From positions 14,301,248 through 14,365,247 of the forward strand of contig OX104134.1 in NCBI GenBank assembly GCA_944470555.2: DNA of 64,000 bases. Direction: 5' to 3'. The notes under the pieces were generated by a model that saw only the letters and a program-made list of their open reading frames with translations, searched no databases and was not told the origin of the DNA. Below are positions 25,263 through 37,310 of the stretch, in pieces. Source of the DNA: Heterobilharzia americana (Eukaryota > Platyhelminthes > Trematoda > Strigeidida > Schistosomatidae). Position 1 is the stretch's first letter, and each line of letters starts with the position of its first letter. The position numbers were made by a program, and so were the translations under genes.

Positions 25263-25450
25263 TTCGTCTCCCCGATTTCAGCGAGGAATAAGTTTGTTGT
25301 TATTTTTTATATTTTGTTTGTGCTTTGAAGTTTCTTTAGCGGTTGGATTTGTTTTGCGGTTTATGGTTGCCAGCCCTATGCCCAGCGTTCCCTCTTTATC
25401 CGGGCTTAAGAGCGGCTAGTAACTAGTGGACTTGTTAACCGGGCGAGGTT

Positions 25451-27990
25451 GTCTTTTCGCATGATAAGTTACTAATGAGAGACTAAAACACTTATTGATT
25501 TCCATAGTCATAATAACAAGTGACTATGACGCCCAAGTGGGAGGCTTAGGCTGTCAGAAGGGCATGTTGAATGTATTTAGGTAATCGCATGCTACTGAAC
25601 TGACAGTGGTGATCGCATGTCGTAATTATGTTCCGAAAATCAATTGCTTTTGACCAGCACTAACTTTAGCTCAGTGAAAAAGAGACAATGTCTGTCGCAG
25701 TATCTGGAGATGTTAAACCAACTATGCACGCAGATAAACCATATTGTTGTAAGGCACTTTTAGAAGGGATATGTTGGGGATTGTTCCTCCTCCTAGAGCA
25801 ACCAATTTGGCTGCTATCATACGTTGGTACGATCACGTGGATGTCTGCGCCTCCTGATCGCAAAGAACAGGCAGCAATGAGGATTGTGCTTACCCGTTCA
25901 GAAGATGAAAACGTGTAGTACGTATTTTGGGAGAAAGTAGCAAGTGCTTGTCTGAAGGGAGAGAAATGACATTCATTCTGCTACAGGGACATCGATTTAG
26001 AGTGTTGGTTACCTAAATTCTAACGTTAGCAAGTATCCTTGGATTTCCACAACCTAATTCAATCTGCCAGATTAGAGAGGATTCATTTCAGTCGGCTCTG
26101 ACAACAATGAAGAACAAAAGCGACTTAGACGTAAAATGACCAAGAGTCTTCACGTTGATGATGAGTAGTGGTGGGTACCCAAGCGAAAGAGATGGAGAAG
26201 GCGTCAGCATTAGTTAATGCCTGGCAATTGTTAAAGCTTATTAGAGAACCTGGGAGGAAAAGGCAATGCTTGGAGAAACCACCACCGAAAAGGATGGACT
26301 GTGATAGGGTCTCAGGAAAGTCGGCCAGAACGTTGGACAGAACCCCTCGAAGCTAAATTCAGTTGGCTTCCAGGAAATCTTCACTTGCCCAGCACTCAGT
26401 CTGAACCCAAATGGGATAAAGGTTTCATTCTTCTGACTCTTGTATCTGAGGAGGCTGTGTCAAACCTGTAACGAACGCAAGTCGGATTAATGTGACAATT
26501 TGTCACCCTAACTTTCTAGTGATGACAATGAGAAATTGCTGGTTAGGGTGACGAAGCGGATTCATCGAACTGCTGCACTTCACTGATCATCAAACGCTAT
26601 ACAAAGGGAGAAACGTCTCCATGTGATAACCGTTTGGGAACTGGTTTGAATAGTACTGTTTCTAAGGTCTCAGGGTCAACTGTCATCAAACTTGAGCTTG
26701 AAAAGGACTAACTCGGGAAAACGGAGAGGTTTTGAGACATAGACAAAAATGCCTTGATCATATTTTGAATTTTCTAGCAGGTTCTGGGGTACGATCATAA
26801 TTACGGGCGGCTGACACTTGACATATTTGTTGACCTAAGACACGAAGTATTGTGGCGACGCCTGACAGTAGAGACAGTGGCGAGCAAGCGTACAACGCTT
26901 ATCACGGCCCTCCACTAGAACTCATCCAGCCATGTCATGGATTAGAGGGTGTCGTCATATGAACTGGCGACAAAAGGTGGTGTCTGCCACGGATGCCCAT
27001 TGTCACTCTTTTTATGTAACTTCGTTAAAGACGTACTGATAAATATAATTTCAGGTATGTCTGGCTTCGCAGAGGTTGACCTGCTCCCTGAATGTTATCT
27101 GGCCGACTTGAAATATGGAGAAAATATTGCCCTGTCAGAAAAATACGCTGGCAGAGTATTGACAGGGCTTCTGAAAGCGTTGAGAGGAAATCTGAGCATG
27201 TTTGGCATGCGTCTCACCAACGCCTGTCGAATGTAAGATGTTGCTCCAAGTAGGATTGTTGTGCTTAAAGCACTCCTAGTTTGATATCGTGAGACAGAGG
27301 TGTGGAATGTGTCAACTGCTTCACTTACTAAAGCAGTTGCATGAAATCGAATAGTCCGGATGATAACGAAATCTCAGCTTGGATATAGGAGGTCCACTTG
27401 GCGTTTGCCGACTTGCGTCATCTCAGGGACCGGCGGGTTACCCCGACTATCCATCAGAGGACGAGCATACTTCATTGCAGTCCGTTCTGTCCTGTTATAC
27501 GTGAGGCTTGGCCGTCGAAAGTAGGAATGAAGCAGTTGCAGAGTTTGATCATACACGTCTTCGAGACATTGCTCAGGTATGGTGAAATCACCATGTGCGA
27601 AATGTCTAGGTTAGGCGAAGGGTGCTGAAAAGGCTAGCAAATCAGTCTACAAGACCGTGAATTTTCAGCACCTGACATGAGTTGGGCGAGCGCTATGCAT
27701 GTCAAGCCATGACCCAACTCTACGTGTCATGCTAAGGGAAACTGAATAAGGATGAAAAAGGGTCCAGACTGGCGAGATTAGAAAGTGATAGCAGTCGATA
27801 AAGTCCCTAAATGTTTGTCTAAGACGTGTGGAGAGACGTAGGCTGCCTGGTCGGGTCCACGAGACAAAAGGAATCAGTGGTTGAGGGCTGTCGGTGATTT
27901 GGCTTAAAATCGGTCACAGTGAGAGAAATGCATTGACTCTCCGAAGCCTGAATATTCGCGCCAACGTTTATTCTCAATCTGTTTATTCTC
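25451..27990 (+). pseudogene. Second RTE/SR2-like LINE, rest of endonuclease and reverse transcriptase
   Basis: The endonuclease resumes just after copy B with SDYDAQVG (about 25520; expected GDFNAQLG), then NQLLLTSTNF-like and TQINHIVVRYF (about 25730), matching the QIDHI block. The linker MTKSLHVDDE-stop-WW and WQLLKLIREPGRKR (26168-26356) follow. RT blocks are VDLRHEVLWRRLT (about 26830), GGVCHGCPLSLFLCNFVKDVL (26970-27040; expected GVRQGCPLSPFLFNF) and LADLKYGENIAL in place of the YADD box. C-terminal FADLRHLRDRRVTPT (27398), SRLGEG, RRRLPGRVHET and WLKIGHSERN end near 27955. Frames shift often; the catalytic Asp-Asp is lost. It is a different family from copies A-G. Confidence 0.7.
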
Positions 27991-30940
27991 TCATAACTCT
28001 TTGTCTTCTTTTTCTATCCACTTCCTTTTTGTGTGCTAATGTGAAGTGTAGCAACTTGAAGCTGTGCACCAGTGTGTGAGGTTTTAAGTTGTTTTTGTCA
28101 GTCAGTCACAAAATGCCTATCAGTAACCGATAAAGAATAGGTAAGTCACATGGTTCATCTTGAGGTCTTAGAACTGGTTATTCTTTTTCTAATGAGACAA
28201 AGGTACGCGGTTCAACCCAAAGTTCGGAAGAATATCCTAGTTTCTAAACCTCAACTATCGCGCAAAGCGTTTTCTGGTCGTAAGTGACAACCTATATATT
28301 TTAACAACTCCTTTTCTGTAGCCCTAATAAATTTTCACTATGAACGTTCAACACTATGTTACCTAGTTGCAATGCACTTATGATATCGCTTAAACTCCAA
28401 ACTGCTTGTTATGGAAGTAACGAGCAGTGGTTCCTGTGGTTCCGTATCTGCCCTGATACAATACGTTCCGTGTTTAGAATGGCCAGCTGATTTCCCTTTT
28501 CAAAGAAACCTGAAAGGACATAGATACTTAACTGATCACCCTGATTTGTAGAAAGACGAGTAACTGCACCGAAAGACTCCAAGTGTGCACCTAACCCATT
28601 CTTGAAGGCGTCAGGATAAACTTTGATAACTCGCTACGCCTAAACCGAGGGCGACTTTAAAGAGGAACCTATAAACGATCATAATAACCAATTTGGTTTC
28701 TTCACTTCGGCCGGAAAGGCAGATTCTCATCAAACACAGTAGTCTGATTAGCTATTTTGGTCGTTTCTTGGGTGATTTTCGCAGTAACCCCTAGACCGAT
28801 GTTTCAGCCTAAGTTATGTGTGTTTTTATGCTTGTTTACATTGTGTTGATGGTTTACCTAGTCAAGTATGTAGAGTATCAAGCTGACGAGTGCTACTGGA
28901 ATTTCGGACTTCATTAAATCCTGGTTTCTCATATTCGGTGCGTGTTTTCAATCTGCATCGTCAACAGATGTTTTCGGTGTACATTTAAAACAGTTATAGA
29001 TCCCAAGTGCATGATTGTTGATATGATTGCCTAAACTGACAGAAAAGTTACATATGTTCTCAACTTACTTTAATTTTTGTAGATTTCCAGTCTACTTCTT
29101 CAGACAGGTGCAACAGTGTTATTGATGAAGATTGGTTCGAGAATATTACATTTGACATCAAACCCGTGATTCTGAAATTTTAAGGGCCCACGGGCATAGT
29201 ATGGATTATGTTTAGATAGAGCGAAAATTTCAATTTATTTTCAAAAACATTTCTGTATCTGGTCATGGGCGGTGTATCCTGCTTTCGTGCCGTTGCAAAA
29301 CCCTGTAAGCCTGTTAGTAAAGTGTAAGTAAATCTTTATTAGTCCAAATCTAGCTTCAAATGGATCGCAGTTGTTCTGGCCAAACATTACTGCTTCAGTC
29401 TTTGTTAACGAAGCCTAACCACCCATTCGCATGCTGTGTGGCACACTTCGAAACTTCAAGCTAAATACAAATTCCATCACACTTAACACTTCTTTGGTCG
29501 AATAATACCACTTCACCGATGTTAGTCGGTGCCATCAGACAAGAAATGATGACGTGGTTATGATAAATTCAGTGTGCAAAATAAACAAAAATATCTTGTG
29601 ATCAACCACAAGATTGTTGTTGTTAAGTCCATTACTTTTGCAATGCACATATCTACATTTTTGAAGCTTTATTTACTTGCAACCTAAATGTTAGCGTACT
29701 TGTTGTGTAAAAGGTTGTTAATTAATTCACAACCGTTCGCTAAACTGCTGGCATAGTGGTTTGAACTGAACACATTAGCGAATAATTAATTATACCGCTT
29801 TCCCCGGCTTGGATCCGATGGTGTTCAAGCCGAATGGATTTACGTGCTGCGCGCAAATAGACGCAATATTAGTCGCTGATAAAGGAAAGTAACTATGGGG
29901 GTCACTGTGACATCCATTTCTGCAAAGGTCCCCAAAGTTGGGTTCTACAACTTACCTTCAGAGTCTCATAGGCCTTCACCCAGAATAAGAATAACTTGGT
30001 ATCTATACAAAAGTCCCTGAAACACATTGGAGCAAGACCAGACATCATCTTATCACTGATGCATTTTGCCAGCTCAATCCTTTAATTAGTCTTAACGGTC
30101 TACGTTTGTCACAGTTCAAGTTAGGTTTCGGTACCAGAGGATATCAAAAGAATTATGTCACTATGTAATATTCTAGTACGCAGCTGCTAGGCAGTGTACG
30201 GATAAAAACAAAAGTCCTATGGTTTCAGGCATGCAAAATGCCTCCTGTCAAAGCCAAGTATTCCATCTTCACAAAACGTTAGTAAAATACACACTTCCCT
30301 TGCGCTCAGAACTCAGTAGCTTCAAATACACTAGACGGTTTCCGTCGTGTGGTAAACACATCACTTTATCCACATCTGACAACATCGGACTGGAGTTGCG
30401 AGTGAAAGCATGAAACGCAACACTTTCTTGCACTCATTTGGGGCCTACAGCTGGAGTGGGAGCATAATCTGTAAATGAGCCAGCTACTGCATGTATTGAG
30501 TAGGGCTATCAAGATCTTGGTAGGACCCATGCGCGTGTAAACGTTGCAGTGATCATATTGCTGCATACCCCATGTGACTTTATTCTAATTCTCTGTTAAA
30601 TACCATACGTACCAATATCACGTTGATATTGAAACTAATTTTGTTCATACACATCAGTGGTGTTTGTCTTCTGCTTCGTTGTGACGTGTTCGGTTAGTTC
30701 GTGTTGGTTGGGATAAGGTCTTTTGCATTCTGGTCAAACAGATGCGATATTTACTGGTATTATCTGATTGACGACGAACGCATTTGGGACCAATACCGTT
30801 GCGCATACACACCATAAAAATATAATGAAAACAGGACGAACAAATTTACTCTATCAGTAATGTGCAAAAACTTGTTTCAGAGATGCGCCCTGAAACTTGA
30901 AAAGCACCAGGTAAGAAAAACATCTATAAAGAGACATAAC
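27991..30940. other. No gene recognised
   Basis: Almost 3 kb without a supportable element or exon. The longest readings (30219-30413 plus, 30366-30566 minus) lack motifs. Confidence 0.35.
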
Positions 30941-33236
30941 AACCTTGCCCGGTTAACTAGTTCACTAGTTACTAGCCGCTCTTAAGCCCGGATAAAGACG
31001 GAACGTTCCGCATGGAGCTAGCAACCCTACACCGCAAAACCATTCAATCTCTAAAACACTTCAAAGCACTAAGAAAATATTGAAAATAAAAATAAACTTA
31101 TTCCTCGCTGAAATCGGGGAGACGAAATGACGCCGATTGGTGAAAGTCTTCGCGAAACCAATTCTCTTTTCTCGATCAAAGCAAAAGTAAGAGTGAGCAC
31201 ATGGAATGTCCGCACCATGTTCCAACCTACCAAGGCTGCCCAGATTGCCAAAGAGATGACAAGCTATAGCATTGAAGTGCTAGGAATCTGCAAGGGATAT
31301 GCAGATCGAATAGAAGTGGACTCTCCAAACTGTCAAATGGAGAGTCAATAATCTTCTCCGATATTGTCACCCAAATGACAACCACGAACACACTGAGTTT
31401 GCGAGTGGCTATCATGATGTCCCCAACCGTATCAAAGGCTCTCATGCAGTGGGAACCAATCTCCTCCAGGATCATGGCAGCAAGGTTCAACACAAAAGGA
31501 CGGAAAGTCACAATCATACAATGCTACACTATGCACCTACAAATAATGCAGAGCAAGAGGAAAAGGAAGAATTCTACAGAAAACCGCAATCAGCACTGGA
31601 CAAGACCTCACTGCAGTTGGCGACATCAAAATTCTAATGGGTGGGGCGACATGAATGCCAAACTGGAATGGATCTCTTCGGACACATGGAAGCTGCTAGA
31701 GGAGAGGGAGTTGCTGAAATCCGGGAAGGCAGCAAGACCAGATGCAATCCCGCCAGAAGCACTGAGAGCAGACGCAGACACAACAGTGGACATGCCCACA
31801 TCATTGCTGTAGAAGGTTTGCAAGGGAGGAAGGAAAGGTACCCGCCGATTGGAAGAAGGGTTGCCTTGTCAAACCCCCGAAGAAGGGAGACCTGGGTTTT
31901 TGCAATAATTGGAGCGGAATCATGCCGCCGTCCATCCCAGGCAAAATATTATGCCACATCATCCTGGAGAGAGTGGAAAATACTCTGGATTCAAAATTAC
32001 GACTGGAACAGGGTTGTTGGATTCGGAAAGCACATATCGTATGCAGATCAAATTGCGACGCTAAGCATCACCATAAAACTGCACAGAATGGCAGTCAACT
32101 CTCTACTTCAACTTCATCGATTTTGAAAGATCCTTCGGCAGCGTTGACCAATAAGTTATTTGGTTGGCAGCTGCTTCAACACTGCGGAGCACTGTAAAAC
32201 ATTATCAACCTCATTCAACAGCTATATGATGATGCCACATGCCGATTGCTTCACAATGGAAAGCTCAGTGATGCCTTTGAAGTGAAGACAGGTGTCAGAC
32301 AAGGTTGCCACCTACTATTACCAAAGATCTTTCTGATCGTGGTGGACTGGATTATGCAGAAGACTGTGAGGAGCGAGAAGAGGGGCATACGCTGGCCGAT
32401 CGATGAAAAGACCCTATAAGATTTGGATTTTGTCGACGATGTCGCACAAACGTGAAGATCTACAGGCAAATCCGACTAGTTGGTAGAAGAGACAAGGCAG
32501 CGAAGATGCAACTTCGTTCAGATGGACGTAGAGAAGACAGAGGTGATGAAGATACCCAACCAAGAACAACAACAACAAGCTCCAATCACCATCAACGGGA
32601 GGAAGCTAAAGGAAGTAGCCTGTTTCACCTACCTGCCTAGATAGCTTTATTTCAACTACAGGCGGTGGCAGAGATCAGGACGCCAAAGACAGGATCGGAA
32701 AGACAGCAAGACAGGCCTTCATCAGTCTGAAATCAGTGTGGAGATCAACACAGCACGAAAAGCATGATCCAGATTTTCAACACTAATTAAGTCAAGTCAG
32801 TGCTTCTATATGTTTGGCGCGTTACGAAAAGCATTTCCAACAAACTACAGTTATTCATCAACATGTGGCGCCTCCGCTCACTTGATACTGAAGCTCAGAT
32901 GGCCAGAAAAATAAGAATAAGCAACAAGAAACTCTAGCTAGTGACGCACCAACCAAGAACCCATCGCCCAACAAATATGCAGAAGAAAGTTAAGATGGAT
33001 TGGATTGGGCACACATTGAGAAGACCATTTGGGAACATCACGCTTCAGGCCAGGCCCTATGGTGGAACTAAAAGGGAAAACGATGAGTTGGGAGGAGATC
33101 GTGGCGAGGAAGAAATGAAAGGTTGTCGGCAGTCGTGCAGCCAGGTTAAAAAGAGTGCAGAGAACAGAGTTCAATGGTGATGTGCTTCTGAAGCCTCATG
33201 TTCCACTAGGAACCCAAGGGACAGATAATAATAATA
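30941..33236 (+). mobile_element. RTE-clade LINE, copy C (older, internally deleted)
   Basis: It starts AACCTTGCCCGGTTAACTAG at 30941 and ends in (ATA)n at about 33224-33236. It is clearly more diverged than the others, with many substitutions in the RT half. The endonuclease (31127-31660) is close to copy B. At 31668 the text jumps from NAKLEW into the linker WISSDTWKLLEE, and again near 31710 to LLKSGKAARPDAIPPE, so two linker blocks are deleted. It has no GGCT expansion: the equivalent site at about 32008-32028 reads CAGGGTTGTTGGATT. Its 5' leader matches that of copy F rather than B or E. Confidence 0.85.
31127..33220 (+). pseudogene. Copy C endonuclease and reverse transcriptase remnants
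   Basis: The EN start MTPIGESLRETNSLF (31127) and STWNVRTMFQPTKAAQ match copy B. The RT shows QLYDDATCRL-type sequence, KTGVRQGCHLLLPKIF (about 32285-32330), VVDWIMQKT, and an altered catalytic box FVDD (about 32428-32440) followed by a deletion. The tail has ITINGRKLKEVACFTYL and KMDWIGHTLRRPFGNITLQA (32990-33050). It lacks the four-base insertion after DEDVKA-type sequence that the younger copies carry, which fits an early branch. Confidence 0.75.
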
Positions 33237-34125
33237 GAAAAGTTACATTTAGGAACTTGTTGCTTACAAAATATGAAAACGATAATGAAGCTTATAGATG
33301 ATCACAAGTTGTCAGTAAGGTGTGCGAAGTGGGAAGTCTTGAAGCCTGAGATCGCGTTTCATTATACACTGCTGGGAAAACCAACGAAACTGTTTTGATG
33401 GAATTCTTGTTCTACAGGACCAAGCAATATAATCTTAACCATTTATCACACTAACTGGGAATTGCTGTAATTAAATCATGTTTTGCGAATGCAGTAAGGC
33501 TAGAGGAAGAAGTAGATCGTTAAACAGACAGTCGCTCAAAGCTACTTAAATGACTTTGTAGAGAGCATATACAGTCGGAAGAAAGGAAGTAGTTTACTGG
33601 CAGCGAAATATTCATAAAGTACATGGAACTACCTAAGGACGTTGAAGTTCGTACTCACATAATCGTCACTTTGTTGAGTACTAACTTACTATTATTACTT
33701 TTAATCCTCAGCACCACGTCGGTGTTTACCGTTCAAATTTTTTTATGTATTTCCTTTTGCTTCCAGCATTCTATATGTTAAAGGTAAGTAAAGTCAATAT
33801 ATTAGTTCCTTGTCATGTCACATCAAATTGTACGTTGTTTTGAAGTAAGTAATTGAAACAATTTAACATTCCTTTCATTTTAGAGTTAGAAACTCTCGCT
33901 TGACCTTCAAAGTGCTTTATTATACCTTAATTCATTTCTAGATGTTGAAGCTATTTATTGTATATGCCTTTTGAAAATATTGTAAATATGCTTCATTAAT
34001 CATTAGTAAATATATCATTATATTCTGAAATTGAAACTTATCAGTTCTCACTTGCATCAAGTACGACATGTCCTAGTATCATAGTGAACTCGTGAGTATT
34101 CAGAGTGAGTTATGCGTCCACTGCT
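33237..34125. other. Spacer between copies C and D; one splice-like micro-exon candidate
   Basis: AT-rich sequence. At 33767-33783 a 17-base segment is framed by TTCCTTTTGCTTCCAG and GTAAGTA, both strong splice consensus matches. Without neighbouring exons or transcripts it cannot be called a gene. Confidence 0.3.
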
Positions 34126-34137
34126 TATTATTATTAT

Positions 34138-35727
34138 TATTAGTCCCTTGGGTTTCCTAATCGAACACAAGGATTCAGTAGCACGTCGCCATTCCACTCT
34201 CTTCTCTGCAATCTTTTCAACCTGGCTCCACGACTGCCCACAAGCTCTCATTTCTCTCTCACAAGATCTCCTCCATGTCACCCTCAGCTGGGATGCGAAA
34301 CTCGTCGTTTCCCATCTGGGTTCCACTCGAGGGACTGGCCTGACGCGTGATGTTCCAAGTCCGTCTTCTCAGTGTATGCCCAATCCAATCCATCTCCACT
34401 TCCTTCCTTGAGTGATAGGTTCTTGATTGGTTCGTCACCAGCCAGAGTTCCTTGTTACTTATTCTTATTATTCTGGCCATCTGAGCTTCAGTAACGAGCC
34501 AGCGTAGGCAGTTGTTGATGAGTGTCTGTAGTTTGTTGGAAATGCCTTTCGTGACGCGCCAAGTCTCTGAGTCGTACAGAAGCACTGACTTGACATTGGT
34601 GTTGAAAATCCGGATCTTGTTGACGCTTTATGCTGGGTGCGGAAGATCTCCACACTGATTTCAGGTTAATGAATGCCTGTCTTGCTTTTCCAATCCTGGC
34701 TGGCTTTGACGTCCTCGTCTGTCCCGCCTGTACTTGAAACAGTGCTTCCTAGATAGGTGAAGGAGTTTACTTCCTTCAAGTTTCTCCCGCTAATGGTGAC
34801 TGGAGTTTGTTGTTGGTGGTGGTGCGGTATCTTCATTACCTCTATCTTCTCTATATTCACTTGAAGTCCCGTCTTCGCTTCCCTGCCACTTCTGTCTACT
34901 TGTTAGTTTTCGCCTGTAGATGTTCAAGTTTGTGTGACATCAGGCACAAGTCATCGGCGAAATCCAAGTCTTCTAGGTTCCTTTCCGCAGTCCAGCGTAT
35001 CCCCCTCTTCTCACAGCTCCCGATTGTTTGTTGCATGATCCAGTCGATCACAATCAGGACTATCATGGGGGATAGTAGACGGCAGCCTTGTCTTACTCCT
35101 GTCTTCACTTCGAAAGCATCAGTGAGCTTCCCATTGTGAATTACTTGGCTGGCATGTGGCGTCTTCAGATAGTTGTTGAATGAGATTGATAAAGGTTTGC
35201 GGTACTCCGTAGTAATGAAGCAGTTTACAAATTACCTCTCGGTCAACGCTGTCAAAGGCCTTCTCAAAGTCGATGAAGTTGAGGTAGAGACTTGACTGCC
35301 ATTCTATGCTCTGTTCTATGATGATGCGTAGTGTAGCGTTGTAATTTGATCCGCACATGATTTGTACTTCCTGAAGCCAGCCAGCCAGCCTGTTCCGGTC
35401 GTATTTTGAATCCAGCGCATCCTTCAGTCTCTTCAGGATGATGTGGCTTAATATTTTGCTGACTTGGGGTGGACAGGAGCGTGATTCCGCACCAGTTCTT
35501 GCAAAGACTTCGGTCGCTCTTCTTCGGTAGTTTGACAAGGTAACCCTTCTTCCAATCACTAGCCAGGTACCTTTACTTCCTTCCATACCTTGTGGAATAG
35601 TGGTGTGAGCATGTCCACTGTTGTCTCTGCGTCTGCTCTCAGTGTTTCTGGCGGTATTCCATCTGGTCCTGCTGCTTTCCCGCATTTCATTAGCTTTATG
35701 GCGCTCATCATCTTTTATTCGTTTCAC
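34138..35727 (-). pseudogene. Copy D reverse transcriptase and C-terminus, broken
   Basis: The 202-codon reading at 35119-35727 is the longest RT stretch in the window: it runs through GHAHTTIPQGME, SKILSHIILKRLKDALDSKY, RNRLAGWLQEVQIMCGSN, LYLNFIDFEKAFDSVDREVI and DATCQ. KTGVRQGCRLLSPMI follows at about 35108-35060 and FADD at 34950-34961, both intact. Because the tract has a different unit number, the frame across it differs from copies B and F. Later blocks are split by the shared frameshifts. Confidence 0.8.
35376..35390 (+). repeat. (GCCA)n tract, about 3 units, in copy D
   Basis: The 15-base equivalent of the expanded tract in copies B and E; it approximates the unexpanded allele. Confidence 0.9.
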
Positions 35728-36242
35728 GTGTGTTTATGTCTTCCTAGATAGTAACCTGGTTATTTGATACAATGTTGTCAGGTCTCTCTTACCTGCAGCC
35801 TGTTCTGCTTCACTTGCCAGTGTGTCGTGGAAGTGTCTTTTGTCTTTCCGTGCACTCTTCTTCACTTCTTTGTCCAGTGTGGCGTTTTATACATTGTACT
35901 CAGTTCCTCCTCTCTTTGAGCATCCTTGCACTGCACTGGTTCATATTCTGCTTCACCATCACCATCCTCCTCTCCCTCCTCTATCAGCTTCCATGTGTCC
36001 ATTGAGATCCATTCCTTGTCTTCTTTCTTCCTCCTTCCTAATACGGTTATGCAGGTTTCTTTCCACATCTCTTTCAAAGACTTCCAGTGTTCATCCACAC
36101 AGGTTTCTTCAGGGATGTTCCTCGAAATCTCCCGTGTTGTCTTGATGGCTGACCGGTGTGAAGATGTCCCTTGTAGTTTCGTCCTTCAGTTTCCGGTTGT
36201 TGTACTTGAACTGAGGTCTATCACCAACTTCCTTGAAGGCTT

Positions 36243-37087
36243 TCAACTTGATTTCGAAGGTGGGTTCTTTGCACTAGATAGTGAATTGTGTGAACCTACA
36301 TCTGTTCCTCTTCTTGACCTTGTGTCAAGTAGGCTGCATCTCCATTTTCTTGAGATTGAGATAAAGTCGATTTGATTTTTAGTGTGTCCTGGTGTCTGGT
36401 GAAATCCACGTCGCTCTGTGGATATCCTTGTGCTTGAACACACTGCCTCGCCTCCAATCACCAAATCGTTGAATGCACAGAATTCTGCAAACAATTCTCC
36501 ATTCTCGTTCATCACCTCACCGAGTGCTTCTCTACCCATGGTCAGTTCTCTTCCTGTGTTGTGTGCTTCCAGTTTGGCATTCATGTCGCCCGACCCATTA
36601 GAATTTTGATGTCGCCAACTGCAGTGAGGTCTTGTCCAGTGCTGATTGCGGCTTTCTGTAGAATTCCTCCTTCTTCTCTTCATCTGCATTATTTGTAGGT
36701 GCATAGTGTAGCATTGTATGATTGTGACTTTCCGTCCTTTTGTGTTGAACCTTGCTGCCATGATCCTGGAGGAGATTGGTTCCCACTGCATGAGAGCCTT
36801 TGATACGGTTGGGGACATCATGATAGCCACTCGCAAACTCAGTGTGTTCGTGGTTGTCATTTAGGTGACAATATCGGAGAAGATTATTGACTCTCCATTT
36901 GACAGTTTGGAGAGTCCACTTCCATTCCATCTGCATATCCCTTGCAGATTCCTAGCACTTCAATGCTATAGCTTGTCATCTCTTTGGCAATCTGGGCTGC
37001 CTTTCTGGGTTCAAACATCGTGCGGACATTCCATGTCCCCACGTTTACTTTCGCTTTCTTCGAGAGAAGCGAAGACACATCGGCCAA
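36243..37087 (-). pseudogene. Copy D endonuclease, broken, variant N-terminus
   Basis: It begins MADVSSLLSKKAKVNVGTWNVRTMFEPRKAAQ in pieces from 37087; the GTWNVRTM form is closer to the general RTE consensus than the STWNVRTM of B and C. The reading stops at 36884 after CQMESQ, exactly as in the other copies. The longest later frame (36243-36860, 205 codons) carries WEPISSRIMAARF, TGRELTMGREALGEV, CAFNDLVIGGEAV and RKWRCSLLDTRSRRGTDVGS. Confidence 0.75.
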
Positions 37088-37310
37088 TTACCTTCCCGTA
37101 GGCTTTCAACAACTGGCGTCATTTCGCCTCTCCGATGCCAGCGAAGAATAATTTTGTTTTTATTTTTTATATATCGTTTGTGCTTTGGAGTTTCTTTAGC
37201 GGTTAGATTTGTTTTACGGGGTAGGGTGGCTAGCCCTATGCCCAACCTTCCCTCTTTACCCGGGCTTAGGACCGGCTAGTAACAAGTGAACTAGTTAACC
37301 AGGCGAGGTT

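Larger units (their letters stand above)
22072..25450 (-). mobile_element. RTE-clade LINE, copy B (longest linker)
   Basis: A full-length member of the family: the 5' end AACCTCGCCCGGTTAAC is at 25450 on the minus strand and the AT-rich tail is at 22072-22088. It keeps the complete EN-RT linker (about 23545-24400), including a 157-bp segment absent from D, E and F. The (GCCA)n tract at 23319-23377 has about 14 units. Flanks CTTTTCTCATTATA (left) and CTTTTCGCATGATA (right) may be a mutated target-site duplication. Its sequence is very close to copy D. It interrupts unit 2 of the 355-bp repeat, which itself lies inside the SR2-like LINE. Confidence 0.9.
34126..37310 (-). mobile_element. RTE-clade LINE, copy D with target-site duplication
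   Basis: Full-length copy: the 5' end AACCTCGCCTGGTTAAC is at 37310 (minus strand) and the (TAA)n tail is at 34126-34142. The flanks carry TCCACTGCTT at 34117-34126 and 37310-37319, a 9-10 bp target-site duplication. The body is close to copy B, but D lacks the 157-bp linker segment, which links it with E and F. The GCCA tract has only about 3 units (35376-35390). The sequence at 37013-37130, the endonuclease start, differs from all other copies, so D has its own 5' variant. Confidence 0.92.
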
